A stretch of 52,894 nucleotides of DNA from an uncultured Opitutia bacterium (GTDB lineage: Bacteria; Verrucomicrobiota; Verrucomicrobiia; Opitutales; CAJWYM01): the NCBI GenBank assembly GCA_913049555.1, contig CAJWYM010000015.1:1-52894 (forward strand). Direction: 5' to 3'. Within the stretch, counting starts at the first letter, position 1, and each line of letters begins with the position of its first letter. The notes under the pieces are model-generated. The model was not told the origin of the DNA. It saw nothing but the letters and a program-made list of their open reading frames with translations, and made no database searches. Shown here piece after piece: positions 43,593 to 52,467 of this stretch. The translations under genes were made by a program, and so were the position numbers.

Positions 43593-45632
43593 TTATTCAG
43601 CATCCATCCATTTTTTATGTTCTTTGATCAAATCAATCAAGCGATCTAAAGCCTCTTTCTCGGGAATATGATATTGAACACATTCTTTTCCTACATATAA
43701 ATTTACTTTGCTAGGAGCTCCGCCAACATAGCCAAAATCTGCATCTGCCATTTCTCCAGGTCCATTAACAATACATCCCATAACTGCAATCGTTACTCCC
43801 TTTAAATGACCGGTTCGAGATTTAATTTTCTGGGTCGTACTCTGCAGGTCAAATAAAGTTCTTCCACAACTTGGACAGGCTACAAATTCTGTTTTAGTTA
43901 TTCGAGTCCGACTGCCTTGTAAGATCGCGTAGGCCAATTGGGTTCCTTTTTGAATCAAAGATTCTGACTCAATAGAAATCGCATCCCCAAATCCATCACA
44001 CAGCAAAGCTCCACTGAGCATGCTCGATTCCAGCAATCGATCTGAAAAATAATCCTTCCCATTGACTTGCGATTTCTCGGTATTTCTAATCCAAATAGGG
44101 GATTTTATTTTCTCATCCTCTAATCTTTGAATAAACCACCGATGCGTTCCCAAAGAGTGCATAGACCCTTCTTTAGAATTTGAGTAAAATAACAATCGAT
44201 CTTGAAGGGTTCTGAGTTTTTCCAATAAGTCTAAGGATAAATCCCAAGCAAACACTTCTCCATCAAGACCGAGATCGATTCCAATGTTTGCCTCTAAATA
44301 GGTAAGAAAATCTTCTAAATGAGCTGTATTTTCTAATTTTGGGACCAAAACCGTCGGGATATTACAGTTGACATCATGATTGCCTATCTTGGGGAGACCT
44401 CCCTCCCACTCAATCAAGCGAAATTTGAAAACACTTTGCCAATCGAAATCTAAAGACTGCAAAATAGACCAATCATTGGATTGTAAGGATATCAGCGCAC
44501 CCTCAAGAACGGCTTCTTTTTGGGAATCTTGAAATAATTTCCAATTTTGCAAGGCCTCTTTTTTCTGCAAAGAATGCAAACTGACCGGTAAGATCACTCT
44601 AGGAGCCGAATCTTTACCCAGGGGACAAATTGTCTCCTGAGAACTCTTTAAAACAAGTGATTTTCTCTTATTGTAAACGTATGGATTTGTAGTCTCCTCA
44701 ATGGGGAGATCATAAACTTTCCCATGCCACAATGCCATTGCTTTTGAAGCCAAATCCCTAGCGACAGGGACTTCATATACTGGATCTTCTGTCAATGAAA
44801 CTCGAATTGTATCTCCTAAACCATCATAGAGAAGGCTGCCAATCCCAATGGCACTTTTTACTCGTGCGTCCTCTCCCTCTCCTGCTTCAGTGACTCCTAA
44901 GTGTAGAGGATAGTTCATTCCCTCTTCGTTCATTTTTGCAACCACCAAACGGTACGCTTCAATCATTACTTTAGGATTACTCGACTTCATCGACAGCAAA
45001 ATGGAGTGAAAGCTATGAGATTCTGCGATCCGAATGAACTCCAAAGCAGACTCAACCATCCCCATAGGTGAATCTCCATATCGGTTCATAATTCGATCCG
45101 ACAAAGAGCCATGGTTGGTTCCAATTCTCAAACACCGACCCAATTCTTTGGCTCTTTTTACTAGGGGAGAAAAACCATCGTAGATACGATCTAGTTCCTC
45201 GTTGTACTGCTGATCTGTATATTCACGAATATTGAACTTCTTACTATCTGCATAATTGCCCGGGTTCACCCTTACTTTTTCAACGTGCTCAATTGCTTCC
45301 ATCGCCGCCCGAGGCAAAAAATGAATATCTGCGACAAGGGGATTGCTGAATCCAGCCGCACTGAATTTTTTGCGTATGGAATCCAACGCTTTAGCAGCTT
45401 TTAAGTTAGGAGCGGTGATTCGTATTATTTCACACCCAACTTCAGCCAATGCAATCGACTGTTTCACAGTTGCATCGATGTCTTTTGTATCCGTCGTGGT
45501 CATCGACTGAACCCGAATCGGATGGTCACCCCCTACCCCAATACTGCCAATCATGACTTCTCTCGTTTTTCTACGAATTGTAGAAAAACGAGATTCACAA
45601 TAGGAATCCAAATCTTTAGCCTCAGCGCTCAT
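43593..45632 (-). CDS. ispG: 4-hydroxy-3-methylbut-2-en-1-yl diphosphate synthase, long form
   Basis: A 679-residue IspG (GcpE), an Fe4S4 enzyme of the methylerythritol phosphate isoprenoid pathway. The N-terminal TIM barrel (GGDHPIRVQSMTTTDTKD, LVADIHFLP, VRVNPGNY, LHLGVTEAGEG) is followed by a long insert (about 300-575), then the cluster domain with CPSC (Cys586, Cys589), MGCIVNGPGE (Cys620, Glu627). E. coli-type IspG is about 370 residues; the inserted-domain form is typical of plants, Chlamydiae and Bacteroidota. The insert keeps barrel-like strands but no obvious active site, consistent with a structural role. Confidence 0.94.
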   Translation of the reverse strand: MSAEAKDLDSYCESRFSTIRRKTREVMIGSIGVGGDHPIRVQSMTTTDTKDIDATVKQSIALAEVGCEIIRITAPNLKAAKALDSIRKKFSAAGFSNPLVADIHFLPRAAMEAIEHVEKVRVNPGNYADSKKFNIREYTDQQYNEELDRIYDGFSPLVKRAKELGRCLRIGTNHGSLSDRIMNRYGDSPMGMVESALEFIRIAESHSFHSILLSMKSSNPKVMIEAYRLVVAKMNEEGMNYPLHLGVTEAGEGEDARVKSAIGIGSLLYDGLGDTIRVSLTEDPVYEVPVARDLASKAMALWHGKVYDLPIEETTNPYVYNKRKSLVLKSSQETICPLGKDSAPRVILPVSLHSLQKKEALQNWKLFQDSQKEAVLEGALISLQSNDWSILQSLDFDWQSVFKFRLIEWEGGLPKIGNHDVNCNIPTVLVPKLENTAHLEDFLTYLEANIGIDLGLDGEVFAWDLSLDLLEKLRTLQDRLLFYSNSKEGSMHSLGTHRWFIQRLEDEKIKSPIWIRNTEKSQVNGKDYFSDRLLESSMLSGALLCDGFGDAISIESESLIQKGTQLAYAILQGSRTRITKTEFVACPSCGRTLFDLQSTTQKIKSRTGHLKGVTIAVMGCIVNGPGEMADADFGYVGGAPSKVNLYVGKECVQYHIPEKEALDRLIDLIKEHKKWMDAE

Positions 45633-45746
45633 CTGTTTTAAAACTCCAAATATTTAAGTCGTTCCAACAAATGTAACTAATATTCAAAATTCATAATTTT
45701 TCAAAGAAACCTTTTTGTTGTTTAAATAAACAGATTCATTGGATAA

Positions 45747-46205
45747 TTAGAGTTCGATCCTTACATCCACAAACTCTTTCGTAGAAATCTTGAGACTTGG
45801 AATGAGGATTTCTCCACTCGCATTGGCATCGATTGCTTCAAAATCAAACTGAGAGGTTTCTCCCACAGTTTCTCCCGTTGCTGGATTTGCGATTGCCTGG
45901 AATTGTATGGGAGTCTTCAATCCTCCATCCACCCAAAAAGCATCGATTTGTGGGCTTTTTATTCGAACAAAATTTTCAGCATGAGCGTCCAAAATATACA
46001 GGCTCCATACGCCGTTTTCTTTTTTAAGGAATTCAATATTAAACGCATGATCTCCAATTTCAATCAAAGTCCCTCCCATTAGAGAGGAATGAACATGGTG
46101 ATGAGACTCCTCCTCTGGATGATCATGAGCTTGATGCTTCGACTTAGAACAGGAGTTCATCCAAAATGCAGTCAAAGTAATTAATGAGAGAGATATAATT
46201 TTCAT
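45747..46205 (-). CDS. His-rich lipoprotein of unknown function
   Basis: A 152-residue protein with a signal peptide and lipobox-like MNSC (Cys19). Directly after it is a His-rich stretch (HQAHDHPEEESHHHVH, residues about 24-39), which is suited to binding Zn, Cu or Ni. A single beta-rich domain follows (GGTLIEIGDHAFNIEFL). Proteins with this layout are often seen as metal-handling periplasmic lipoproteins near RND efflux genes, but none is next to it. The role is inference. Single gene between ispG and aroC. Confidence 0.65.
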   Translation of the reverse strand: MKIISLSLITLTAFWMNSCSKSKHQAHDHPEEESHHHVHSSLMGGTLIEIGDHAFNIEFLKKENGVWSLYILDAHAENFVRIKSPQIDAFWVDGGLKTPIQFQAIANPATGETVGETSQFDFEAIDANASGEILIPSLKISTKEFVDVRIEL

Positions 46206-46382
46206 GTGGTTTATGGTCTACAAATCCTTGAGGAAATCAACGGAAATTGGTTTTTACTTTAAATTAGATCCTGCAAAAATTGAAAATCTTCAGTTCATGA
46301 AATGTTTCTTCTCAATTTTCTTACTTCTTAGAGCGATCATTAATGAATTGATGTTTTTTCTTTAGCCCTTAATTATAAGGGG

Positions 46383-47486
46383 ATGGGTAGTATTTTTGGA
46401 AAATATTTTAGAATCAGTACATGGGGTGAAAGTCACGGTGGTGGAATTGGAGTCGTAATTGATGGATGCCCCCCTCAAGTGCCGATTACAATTGAGGAAA
46501 TTCAAGCGGAATTGGATCGAAGAAAACCAGGACAAAGTGATATCAGTACGCCTAGAAAAGAAGCAGATCAAGCAAGGTTTGTTTCAGGAGTATTTGAAGG
46601 GAAAACCATTGGAACGCCGATTGCAATTTGTGTGGACAACAAAGATGCTCGTCCCTCAGCTTATGATGAAATGAAGGTGAAATTTCGTCCCTCGCATGCA
46701 GATTTTACTTATCAAACGAAATACGGTCACAGAAACCATGAGGGAGGGGGACGTTCCTCTGCGCGGGAGACCATTGGCCGGGTAGCTGCAGGAGCCATCG
46801 CCAAAAAAATTCTTAAAGCCGTAAGTGGAATTGAAATCCGAGCCTTTGTAACTCGGATCCACAATATTGAAGCCCCCTTTTTTGAAGGGGTGCCCACCCT
46901 CCATCAAGTAGAGGCGAACAGTGTTCGATGCCCAGATCCTGAGACAGCCACAAAAATGATTGCCCGTATTAAAGATTACCGCTCCAAAGGGGATTCGGTG
47001 GGGGGACTCATACAATGCAAAGTAAAAGGGGTCCCAGTAGGACTTGGGGATCCAGTATTTGATAGGCTCGAAGCCAACTTAGCGAAGGCAATGCTTTCTC
47101 TACCGGCAACAAAAGGCTTTGAAATTGGCAGTGGTTTCGAAGGAACGAAACTTTGTGGAAGTGAGCACAACGACACTTTTGATAATATAAATGGCGAAGT
47201 TAAAACGCGCTCTAATCGCTCTGGAGGCGTTCAGGGAGGAATCAGTAATGGAGAGGAAATCTATTTCAATGTTGCTTTCAAACCGACTGCTACCATTTTA
47301 CAAAAACAAAAAACAGTCGACCTTGAAGGCAACGACACTCAATTAATAGGCCGAGGTAGACATGACCCATGCGTTCTCCCAAGAGCCGTTCCAATTGTTG
47401 AGGCAATGACAGCCTTGGTCCTTTTAGATCACTGGATGGCGGATCAGTCCCAATGTAAAAGTGTAGATCCAGCAATCTTTTCTTAA
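46383..47486 (+). CDS. aroC: Chorismate synthase
   Basis: A 367-residue FMN-dependent enzyme making chorismate from EPSP, the last common step of aromatic amino acid synthesis. Opens with [65 protein letters not shown] and [18 protein letters not shown] are the family's substrate and cofactor motifs. Full length. It is followed after 18 bases by an unrecognised P-loop-like gene and then proS in the same direction. Confidence 0.96.
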   Translation: MGSIFGKYFRISTWGESHGGGIGVVIDGCPPQVPITIEEIQAELDRRKPGQSDISTPRKEADQARFVSGVFEGKTIGTPIAICVDNKDARPSAYDEMKVKFRPSHADFTYQTKYGHRNHEGGGRSSARETIGRVAAGAIAKKILKAVSGIEIRAFVTRIHNIEAPFFEGVPTLHQVEANSVRCPDPETATKMIARIKDYRSKGDSVGGLIQCKVKGVPVGLGDPVFDRLEANLAKAMLSLPATKGFEIGSGFEGTKLCGSEHNDTFDNINGEVKTRSNRSGGVQGGISNGEEIYFNVAFKPTATILQKQKTVDLEGNDTQLIGRGRHDPCVLPRAVPIVEAMTALVLLDHWMADQSQCKSVDPAIFS

Positions 47487-47504
47487 ATAATCGAGAATCA
47501 AATT

Positions 47505-48266
47505 ATGGATGAATTGGATTTATTTCTATTCTTGGGAATTGAGGGATCTGGACGAAAGACCTCCGTACTTGATATTATAGAAGGCTACTATTCTAAAGAG
47601 AAAAAGGTCTCGATTCTGTTGCACGAGAGTGAATCCTTTAAAATGGATGAGCACGATCGTATCGAGGTGATTTTGTACCGGATGAGCCCTGGAAAGATTC
47701 TCTTTCCAAACGGAATTCCTTCTAACAATCTCATTTTTATCTTAGGTCCTGGGAGAGGCAGTTGTATAGAATTTTTGGAAAATGTCCGAGATTGGACTGT
47801 CAGCAAAAAAATCAAGGTCTCCAAGATCATCACAATGGCTCACATGGAAAAAATCTTGGCGCATAATAAAGTGGCCCGTTGGTATGACGCAGCGATTCAC
47901 TTCTCTGATATTATTTTCTTAAACAATCGAGAACCAAAAAAGGACAAAGAAATTAGAAAGTTCATTGAGAGGTATACCCAAGATCTCTCCATGCCTTGTC
48001 TCTTTGAATTTGTCAAAAAAGACCGTATCAAAAATCCTGCACTGGCAATTGAAGGAAGCCCTAGAAGAACTTCTCAGGCCTTTGACGAACAAGAGTTCGA
48101 CATGGATTTAAGCGATGTAATCATAACAGATGAAAATGATGAAAACTTAGGAGACGATGAAGCATTCCTGAGCGAATTCCAAAATGCTGCAGAACCTTAT
48201 TTTGAAAAGTTACCAAATGGGCGTCGCATAAAAGAAATTCCGGATATCACTGAATTTCTTTCTTAA
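47505..48266 (+). CDS. P-loop-like protein of unknown function
   Basis: A 253-residue cytoplasmic protein. The N-terminus reads LFLFLGIEGSGRKTSVLDIIEGYY, the layout of a CobW/G3E-like NTPase (GxxGSGKTT), but with Arg at the usual Walker-A Lys and Lys shifted one place. Further NTPase-like features are the strand LIFILGPGRG and a loop IIFLNNREPKKDKEIRKF in the NKxD-like position. The C-terminus (about 195-235) is strongly acidic. Between aroC and proS in one orientation with 18- and 27-base spacers. Function unknown; a degenerate GTPase or metallochaperone relative is one possibility. Confidence 0.65.
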   Translation: MDELDLFLFLGIEGSGRKTSVLDIIEGYYSKEKKVSILLHESESFKMDEHDRIEVILYRMSPGKILFPNGIPSNNLIFILGPGRGSCIEFLENVRDWTVSKKIKVSKIITMAHMEKILAHNKVARWYDAAIHFSDIIFLNNREPKKDKEIRKFIERYTQDLSMPCLFEFVKKDRIKNPALAIEGSPRRTSQAFDEQEFDMDLSDVIITDENDENLGDDEAFLSEFQNAAEPYFEKLPNGRRIKEIPDITEFLS

Positions 48267-48293
48267 ATTATCGAACCTTTATAAATATCGATT

Positions 48294-49817
48294 ATGGCCA
48301 AAAAACCAAAAAACGCAATTTCCCCTCTCCGATCTGAGGATTACCCTGAGTGGTACCAACAAGTAATTCGAGCTGCAGACCTTGCAGAAACCTCTCCCGT
48401 TCGTGGTTGCATGGTCATCAAACCTTGGGGATATGCAATTTGGGAGAATATTCAAAAGGTATTGGATAAAAGATTCAAGGAAACGGGTCATAAAAATGCA
48501 TACTTCCCTTTATTTATTCCAACTAGCTTTATCCAGAAAGAAAGTGAACACGTCGAGGGTTTTGCCAAAGAATGTGCGGTCGTTACTCATTCTCGCTTGG
48601 AGGCAGATGAGAATGGGAAATTGGTTCCAGCAGGAGAACTGGAGGAGCCCCTTATTGTTCGTCCAACTTCTGAAACCATCATTGGCGAAATGTTTTCCAA
48701 GTGGGTTCAATCCTACCGCGATCTCCCTCTTCTTATCAATCAATGGGCAAATGTAGTTCGCTGGGAAATGAGGACTCGCCTTTTTTTAAGAACGAGTGAA
48801 TTCCTTTGGCAAGAAGGGCATACTGCTCACGAGACAAAAGAAGAAGCCATTGAAGAAACCGAGAAGATGCTTGCAGTCTACAAAGAGTTTGCCGAGGAAT
48901 ACATGGCAATGCCCGTCCTAACGGGAGAAAAGACAGAAGGCGAACGCTTTCCCGGAGCAAACATCACCTACTGCATAGAAGCTTTCATGCAAGACGGAAA
49001 AGCTTTACAAGCTGGGACTTCCCACTTTTTAGGTCAAAACTTTGCAAAATCTTGTGATATCAAATTCCAAAGTGAAGAGGGTAAGGAAGAGCATGCATGG
49101 ACCACCTCTTGGGGGGTTTCTACTCGCCTTGTTGGCGGTATGATTATGACCCACTCCGACGACGACGGTCTAGTGCTTCCTCCTCGATTAGCTCCTGCTC
49201 ATGTGGTGATTCTGCCAGTGATTCCAAAGGAAATAAACCGAGCAGCGGTCATTGATTATTGCAAACAGCTGAAAGCAGATCTTGAAGCTCAGCATTATGA
49301 AGGCGAATCCGTCCGGGTCGAACTGGATGAGCGAGACCTTAGAGGGGGAGAAAAAATGTGGAGTTGGATCAAACAAGGAATCCCAGTCTACATGGAGGTC
49401 GGACCTAGAGATATCGAAAACAATGCAGTCTTCCTAGGAACTAGAGATAAATCCCCTAAAGAGCGCCAAAATTTAAGCAAAGAGGATGCGATTTCATCGA
49501 TCTCTGAGATTTTAGATGGAATCCAAAAGAACCTCTTCCATCGTGCCCGGACATTGAGGGACGATCATACTTTTGAGTTTGAAACGGCAAAAGAAATTTA
49601 CAAATTTTTTGACAAAGAAAAAAGTTCGAATGGATTCACAAAAGCTGGTTTCGTATCCACTTATTGGGCTGGAACCCTAGAAACCGAAAACAACCTCAAA
49701 TCTAGGCATAAAGTTACTGTTCGTTGTATCCCTTTAAATCAAAACAATAAAGAAGGAGTTTGCCCGTTTACTGGTGTAAAAACAAAAACCAAAGCAATCA
49801 TCGGAAAATCTTATTGA
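48294..49817 (+). CDS. proS: Prolyl-tRNA synthetase, archaeal/eukaryal type
   Basis: A 507-residue class II synthetase of the short ProS type (type 3). It has KKPKNAISPL, DYPEWYQQVIRAADLAE, PVRGCMVIKPWGYAIWE, the motif 2 region NVVRWEMRTRLFLRTSEFLWQEGHTAH, and the C-terminal extension ending GKSY that is typical of this type. The bacterial editing insertion is absent. It charges tRNA-Pro. Its presence instead of the long bacterial form occurs in Bacteroidota, Verrucomicrobiota and other phyla. A tRNA-Cys gene lies on the opposite strand 6 bases beyond the stop. Confidence 0.95.
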   Translation: MAKKPKNAISPLRSEDYPEWYQQVIRAADLAETSPVRGCMVIKPWGYAIWENIQKVLDKRFKETGHKNAYFPLFIPTSFIQKESEHVEGFAKECAVVTHSRLEADENGKLVPAGELEEPLIVRPTSETIIGEMFSKWVQSYRDLPLLINQWANVVRWEMRTRLFLRTSEFLWQEGHTAHETKEEAIEETEKMLAVYKEFAEEYMAMPVLTGEKTEGERFPGANITYCIEAFMQDGKALQAGTSHFLGQNFAKSCDIKFQSEEGKEEHAWTTSWGVSTRLVGGMIMTHSDDDGLVLPPRLAPAHVVILPVIPKEINRAAVIDYCKQLKADLEAQHYEGESVRVELDERDLRGGEKMWSWIKQGIPVYMEVGPRDIENNAVFLGTRDKSPKERQNLSKEDAISSISEILDGIQKNLFHRARTLRDDHTFEFETAKEIYKFFDKEKSSNGFTKAGFVSTYWAGTLETENNLKSRHKVTVRCIPLNQNNKEGVCPFTGVKTKTKAIIGKSY

Positions 49818-49823
49818 ATAAGA

Positions 49824-49898
49824 TGGAGGCACGGGTCGGAATTGAACCGACGAATAGAGCTTTTGCAGAGCCCGGCCTTACCACTTGGCTACCGTGCC
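49824..49898 (-). tRNA. tRNA-Cys (GCA anticodon)
   Basis: The reverse complement forms a cloverleaf: acceptor GGCACGG/CCGTGCC, anticodon stem GGGCT/AGCTC with one G-U pair around CTGCAAA (anticodon GCA), and T-arm GTCGG/CCGAC with TTCAATT. Discriminator U73 is followed by an encoded CCA (49824-49826). U73 and GCA are the cysteine identity elements. Confidence 0.97.
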
Positions 49899-49966
49899 GA
49901 TAACTGATAAAAATGAATAATTATAAATGCATAAACTTTTGTCAAACCCCATTCTTATAAAATTCT

Positions 49967-50944
49967 ATGAGAACTAAGACCTATTTAGTTACAGGAGCTG
50001 CTGGTTTTATAGCAGCTAAAACCGCCCAATTTTTGTTAGAAAATGGGCATCAAGTAATTGGAATTGATAATTTAAACGACTATTATGATATTCGATTGAA
50101 ACAATATCGGTTGGAAGAGCTGAATAAATTTTCTAATTTTAAATCTTTCATAGGAGACTTAGAGGACAAAGAAACCCTTTCGTCGATATTCCAAGAAAAT
50201 TCTATAGAAGTCGTTATGAATTTAGCTGCCCGAGCCGGAGTTCGATACAGTTTAGAAAATCCTTATGTCTACCTTTCGACCAATACGGAAGGAACTCTAA
50301 ATTTACTAGAGTGTATGAGAAAGTCAGAAGTAAAAAAGTTTATCATGGCATCTACATCCAGTCTATATGCAGGACAGAAAATGCCTTTTGTGGAGACTTT
50401 ACCTGTCAACACTCCTTTATCTCCGTACGCAGCCTCCAAGAAAGGAGCGGAAAGTATGTCTTATTCTTATCACCATTTGTATGGGATCGATGTTAGCATT
50501 CTCCGTTATTTTACAGTTTATGGCCCAGCAGGTCGTCCTGATATGTCCCCTTTTCGCTTTATTAAATGGATTCATGAGGGGACCCCCATTACCCTCTTCG
50601 GGGATGGAACTCAAAGCAGAGACTTTACTTATGTAGAAGACATCGCTCATGCCACCATCGCCGCTGAAAAGGAGGTGGGCTATGAAATCATTAATGCGGG
50701 CGGCGGAAACAATCCAATCCCTCTCAATCGGATGATTGAGATCATTGAAAAATTACTTGGTAAAAAAGCGATCATTCATCAAAAACCTTTCCACAAAGCC
50801 GACATGATGACCACTTGGGCGGATATTAAAAAAGCAAAAAACCTCTTAGGATGGGAACCTAAAATAGAACTCGAAGAGGGATTAGAAAAAACAGTCCAAT
50901 GGTATTTAGACCATTTAAGTTGGACGAAAGATTTACATACCTAG
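49967..50944 (+). CDS. NAD-dependent UDP-sugar epimerase/dehydratase (GAE-like)
   Basis: A 325-residue short-chain dehydrogenase of the extended family, close to UDP-glucuronate 4-epimerases. The NAD motif is TGAAGFIAA with Gly10, Gly13 and Ala16 in place of the third Gly. NLNDYYDIRLKQYRLEEL is the GAE hallmark. The catalytic residues are Ser131/132, Tyr154 and Lys158 (SPYAASKKG), with TVYGPAGRPDMSP and GDGTQSRDFTYVEDIA downstream. It supplies activated sugars for surface polysaccharide. Single gene; a perfect 11-bp hairpin follows. Confidence 0.88.
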   Translation: MRTKTYLVTGAAGFIAAKTAQFLLENGHQVIGIDNLNDYYDIRLKQYRLEELNKFSNFKSFIGDLEDKETLSSIFQENSIEVVMNLAARAGVRYSLENPYVYLSTNTEGTLNLLECMRKSEVKKFIMASTSSLYAGQKMPFVETLPVNTPLSPYAASKKGAESMSYSYHHLYGIDVSILRYFTVYGPAGRPDMSPFRFIKWIHEGTPITLFGDGTQSRDFTYVEDIAHATIAAEKEVGYEIINAGGGNNPIPLNRMIEIIEKLLGKKAIIHQKPFHKADMMTTWADIKKAKNLLGWEPKIELEEGLEKTVQWYLDHLSWTKDLHT

Positions 50945-50957
50945 AGATCGGTCTCAG

Positions 50958-50985
50958 TTTTATTGGTTCATTATAACCAATAAAA
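50958..50985. repeat. 11-bp perfect hairpin after the epimerase gene
   Basis: TTTTATTGGTT (50958-50968) and AACCAATAAAA (50975-50985) pair perfectly around a 6-base CATTAT loop. It lies between the epimerase stop and the TRAP-binding-protein start. The downstream run is A, not T, so on the plus strand it is a poor intrinsic terminator; it may act through its structure, as a binding site, or as a weak terminator for minus-strand transcription. Confidence 0.45.
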
Positions 50986-51028
50986 AAATTACAATCATTC
51001 CAATCACAATGACTCGTTTTAACAAATA

Positions 51029-52132
51029 ATGAAACAATCAAAAAATAAAATAATACCGATCCTATGGGTATTGTGTGCCGTACTTTTTTGTGGTTCCTGT
51101 GGCCAAGAAGAAAACCTAAAGCAAAGCTCTACAGGGGATCCTAGAGTCAAATGGAGGCTTGCATCCAGCTATCCTCATTCTTTAGATACGATCTTTGGCG
51201 CCGCCAAAGTTCTTTCAGCGCGTGTGGAATCCTTGTCGGGTGGACAATTCACAATCCGAGTTTATCCAGCAGGTGAACTCGTTCCCGGACTTGAAGTCAT
51301 GGATGCCGTTCAGCAAGGAACTGTTCCAATCGGGCACACTGCCTCCTACTATTACATAGGAAAACATCCAGCGCTTGTTTTTGACACCTCAGTTCCCTTT
51401 GGATTGACTGCGAGGGAACAGACTGCGTGGATGTATAAAGGGGGAGGAATTGAAGCCTTAAAGCCCATTTTTGCTCAATTTGGGATTCTTGCATTGCCTG
51501 GTGGCAACACAGGAGCTCAAATGGGCGGATGGTTTCGCAAAGAGATCCATTCGATGCAGGATATCGTTGGACTCAAAATGAGAATTCCAGGCCTCGGAGG
51601 TAAAATTATGGACCGACTTGGAGCCAACGTCCAAGTGCTCTCTGGAGGAGACATTTATCCAGCTTTAGATCGTGGAGCGATTGATGCAACCGAGTGGGTC
51701 GGTCCTCATGACGATGTAAAACTGGGGTTTCATCAAGTTGCCAAGAACTACTACTACCCAGGCTGGTGGGAACCAGGGCCCCAACTTTCTTTTATGATCA
51801 ACCAAGTCGCATGGGATAAACTCCCTGCTAAATATCAATCGATACTGGAAGTAGCTAGTAAAGAAGCGCATCTGCAGATGCTTGTTGACTATGATACGAA
51901 AAACCCAAAGGCCCTCAAAGAACTAAAAAGCACAGAGATTAATATTGCAGCTTTTCCAACAGATTTTTTGAAGCAAGCGGAGGTGGAAACCAAAAAATTC
52001 TTAGCAGAACAATCCGCTCAGAATTCAGACTTTAAAAAAGTCCTAGAAAGCTGGATTCGATTTAAAGAATCCTCGAATGAATGGCAAAAACTGAGTGAAT
52101 ATCACTACCGTAAGTATCTATTTGATGATTAA
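51029..52132 (+). CDS. TRAP transporter solute-binding protein, DctP family
   Basis: A 367-residue extracytoplasmic binding protein. The N-terminus has a membrane-targeting segment and a probable lipoprotein Cys24 (FCGSCGQ). VKWRLASSYPHS, FTIRVYPAGEL, LKMRIPGLGGKI and the TakP-type EWVGPHDD...YYYPGWWEPG region indicate the 2-oxo-acid-binding branch of DctP proteins. It would hand substrate to a DctQM permease, but neither gene follows; the next 300 bases hold only a broken small gene. The permease is probably elsewhere, or this is an orphan binding protein. Confidence 0.9.
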   Translation: MKQSKNKIIPILWVLCAVLFCGSCGQEENLKQSSTGDPRVKWRLASSYPHSLDTIFGAAKVLSARVESLSGGQFTIRVYPAGELVPGLEVMDAVQQGTVPIGHTASYYYIGKHPALVFDTSVPFGLTAREQTAWMYKGGGIEALKPIFAQFGILALPGGNTGAQMGGWFRKEIHSMQDIVGLKMRIPGLGGKIMDRLGANVQVLSGGDIYPALDRGAIDATEWVGPHDDVKLGFHQVAKNYYYPGWWEPGPQLSFMINQVAWDKLPAKYQSILEVASKEAHLQMLVDYDTKNPKALKELKSTEINIAAFPTDFLKQAEVETKKFLAEQSAQNSDFKKVLESWIRFKESSNEWQKLSEYHYRKYLFDD

Positions 52133-52144
52133 GAAGAGAGTCGA

Positions 52145-52325
52145 TTGAAAGATCCATACTTTTTTTCTATTTCTTTGTTTCAACTACGGATATTCATCAA
52201 ATGAGCTTCCGATATACGAATGGACTTCCAAAACTAATACAAAGCTAAAAGCGATATATGCTGGAACATTTAAAGATAAAATTTGGCTAGTAGATGCAAA
52301 TAGGAGGATTTTCAAAAGCCCCTAA
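52145..52325 (+). pseudogene. Frameshifted small exported protein with an SHD1-like domain
   Basis: From TTG at 52145 the frame reads MKDPYFF, then changes register in a run of seven T (52160-52166). Removing one T gives a continuous signal-like stretch FFLFLCFNYGYSS, then YEWTSKTNTKLKAIYAG and KIWLVDANRRIFKSP, ending TAA at 52325. This W-T...A...G...W-L-V-D-A pattern resembles the SHD1-type repeat common in Planctomycetes and Verrucomicrobiota exported proteins. Only about 59 residues, so probably a decayed or truncated gene. Without the repair the frame starts in AAG just after a stop codon, and no normal start is available. Confidence 0.5.
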
Positions 52326-52442
52326 AATTCTTAAATCAAGAAAACCCAAAAAGTAATATCTTGATAAGACAGATCAAGAAAAGCCTAAAAAAACAAAGAA
52401 ATAGGGTATCAGCCAAGTAATTATAAAAGATGAAATTTGCCT

Positions 52443-52467
52443 TTGCTGAATTACTGAATACCAGCAA
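52443..52467 (+). promoter_or_regulatory. Possible autoregulatory operator at the antitoxin start
   Basis: TTGCTG (52443) and CAGCAA (52462-52467) form an inverted repeat around 13 bases that reaches the antitoxin ATG. AbrB/MazE-type antitoxins commonly repress their own operon from such sites. The repeat is short, so this is tentative. Confidence 0.25.
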
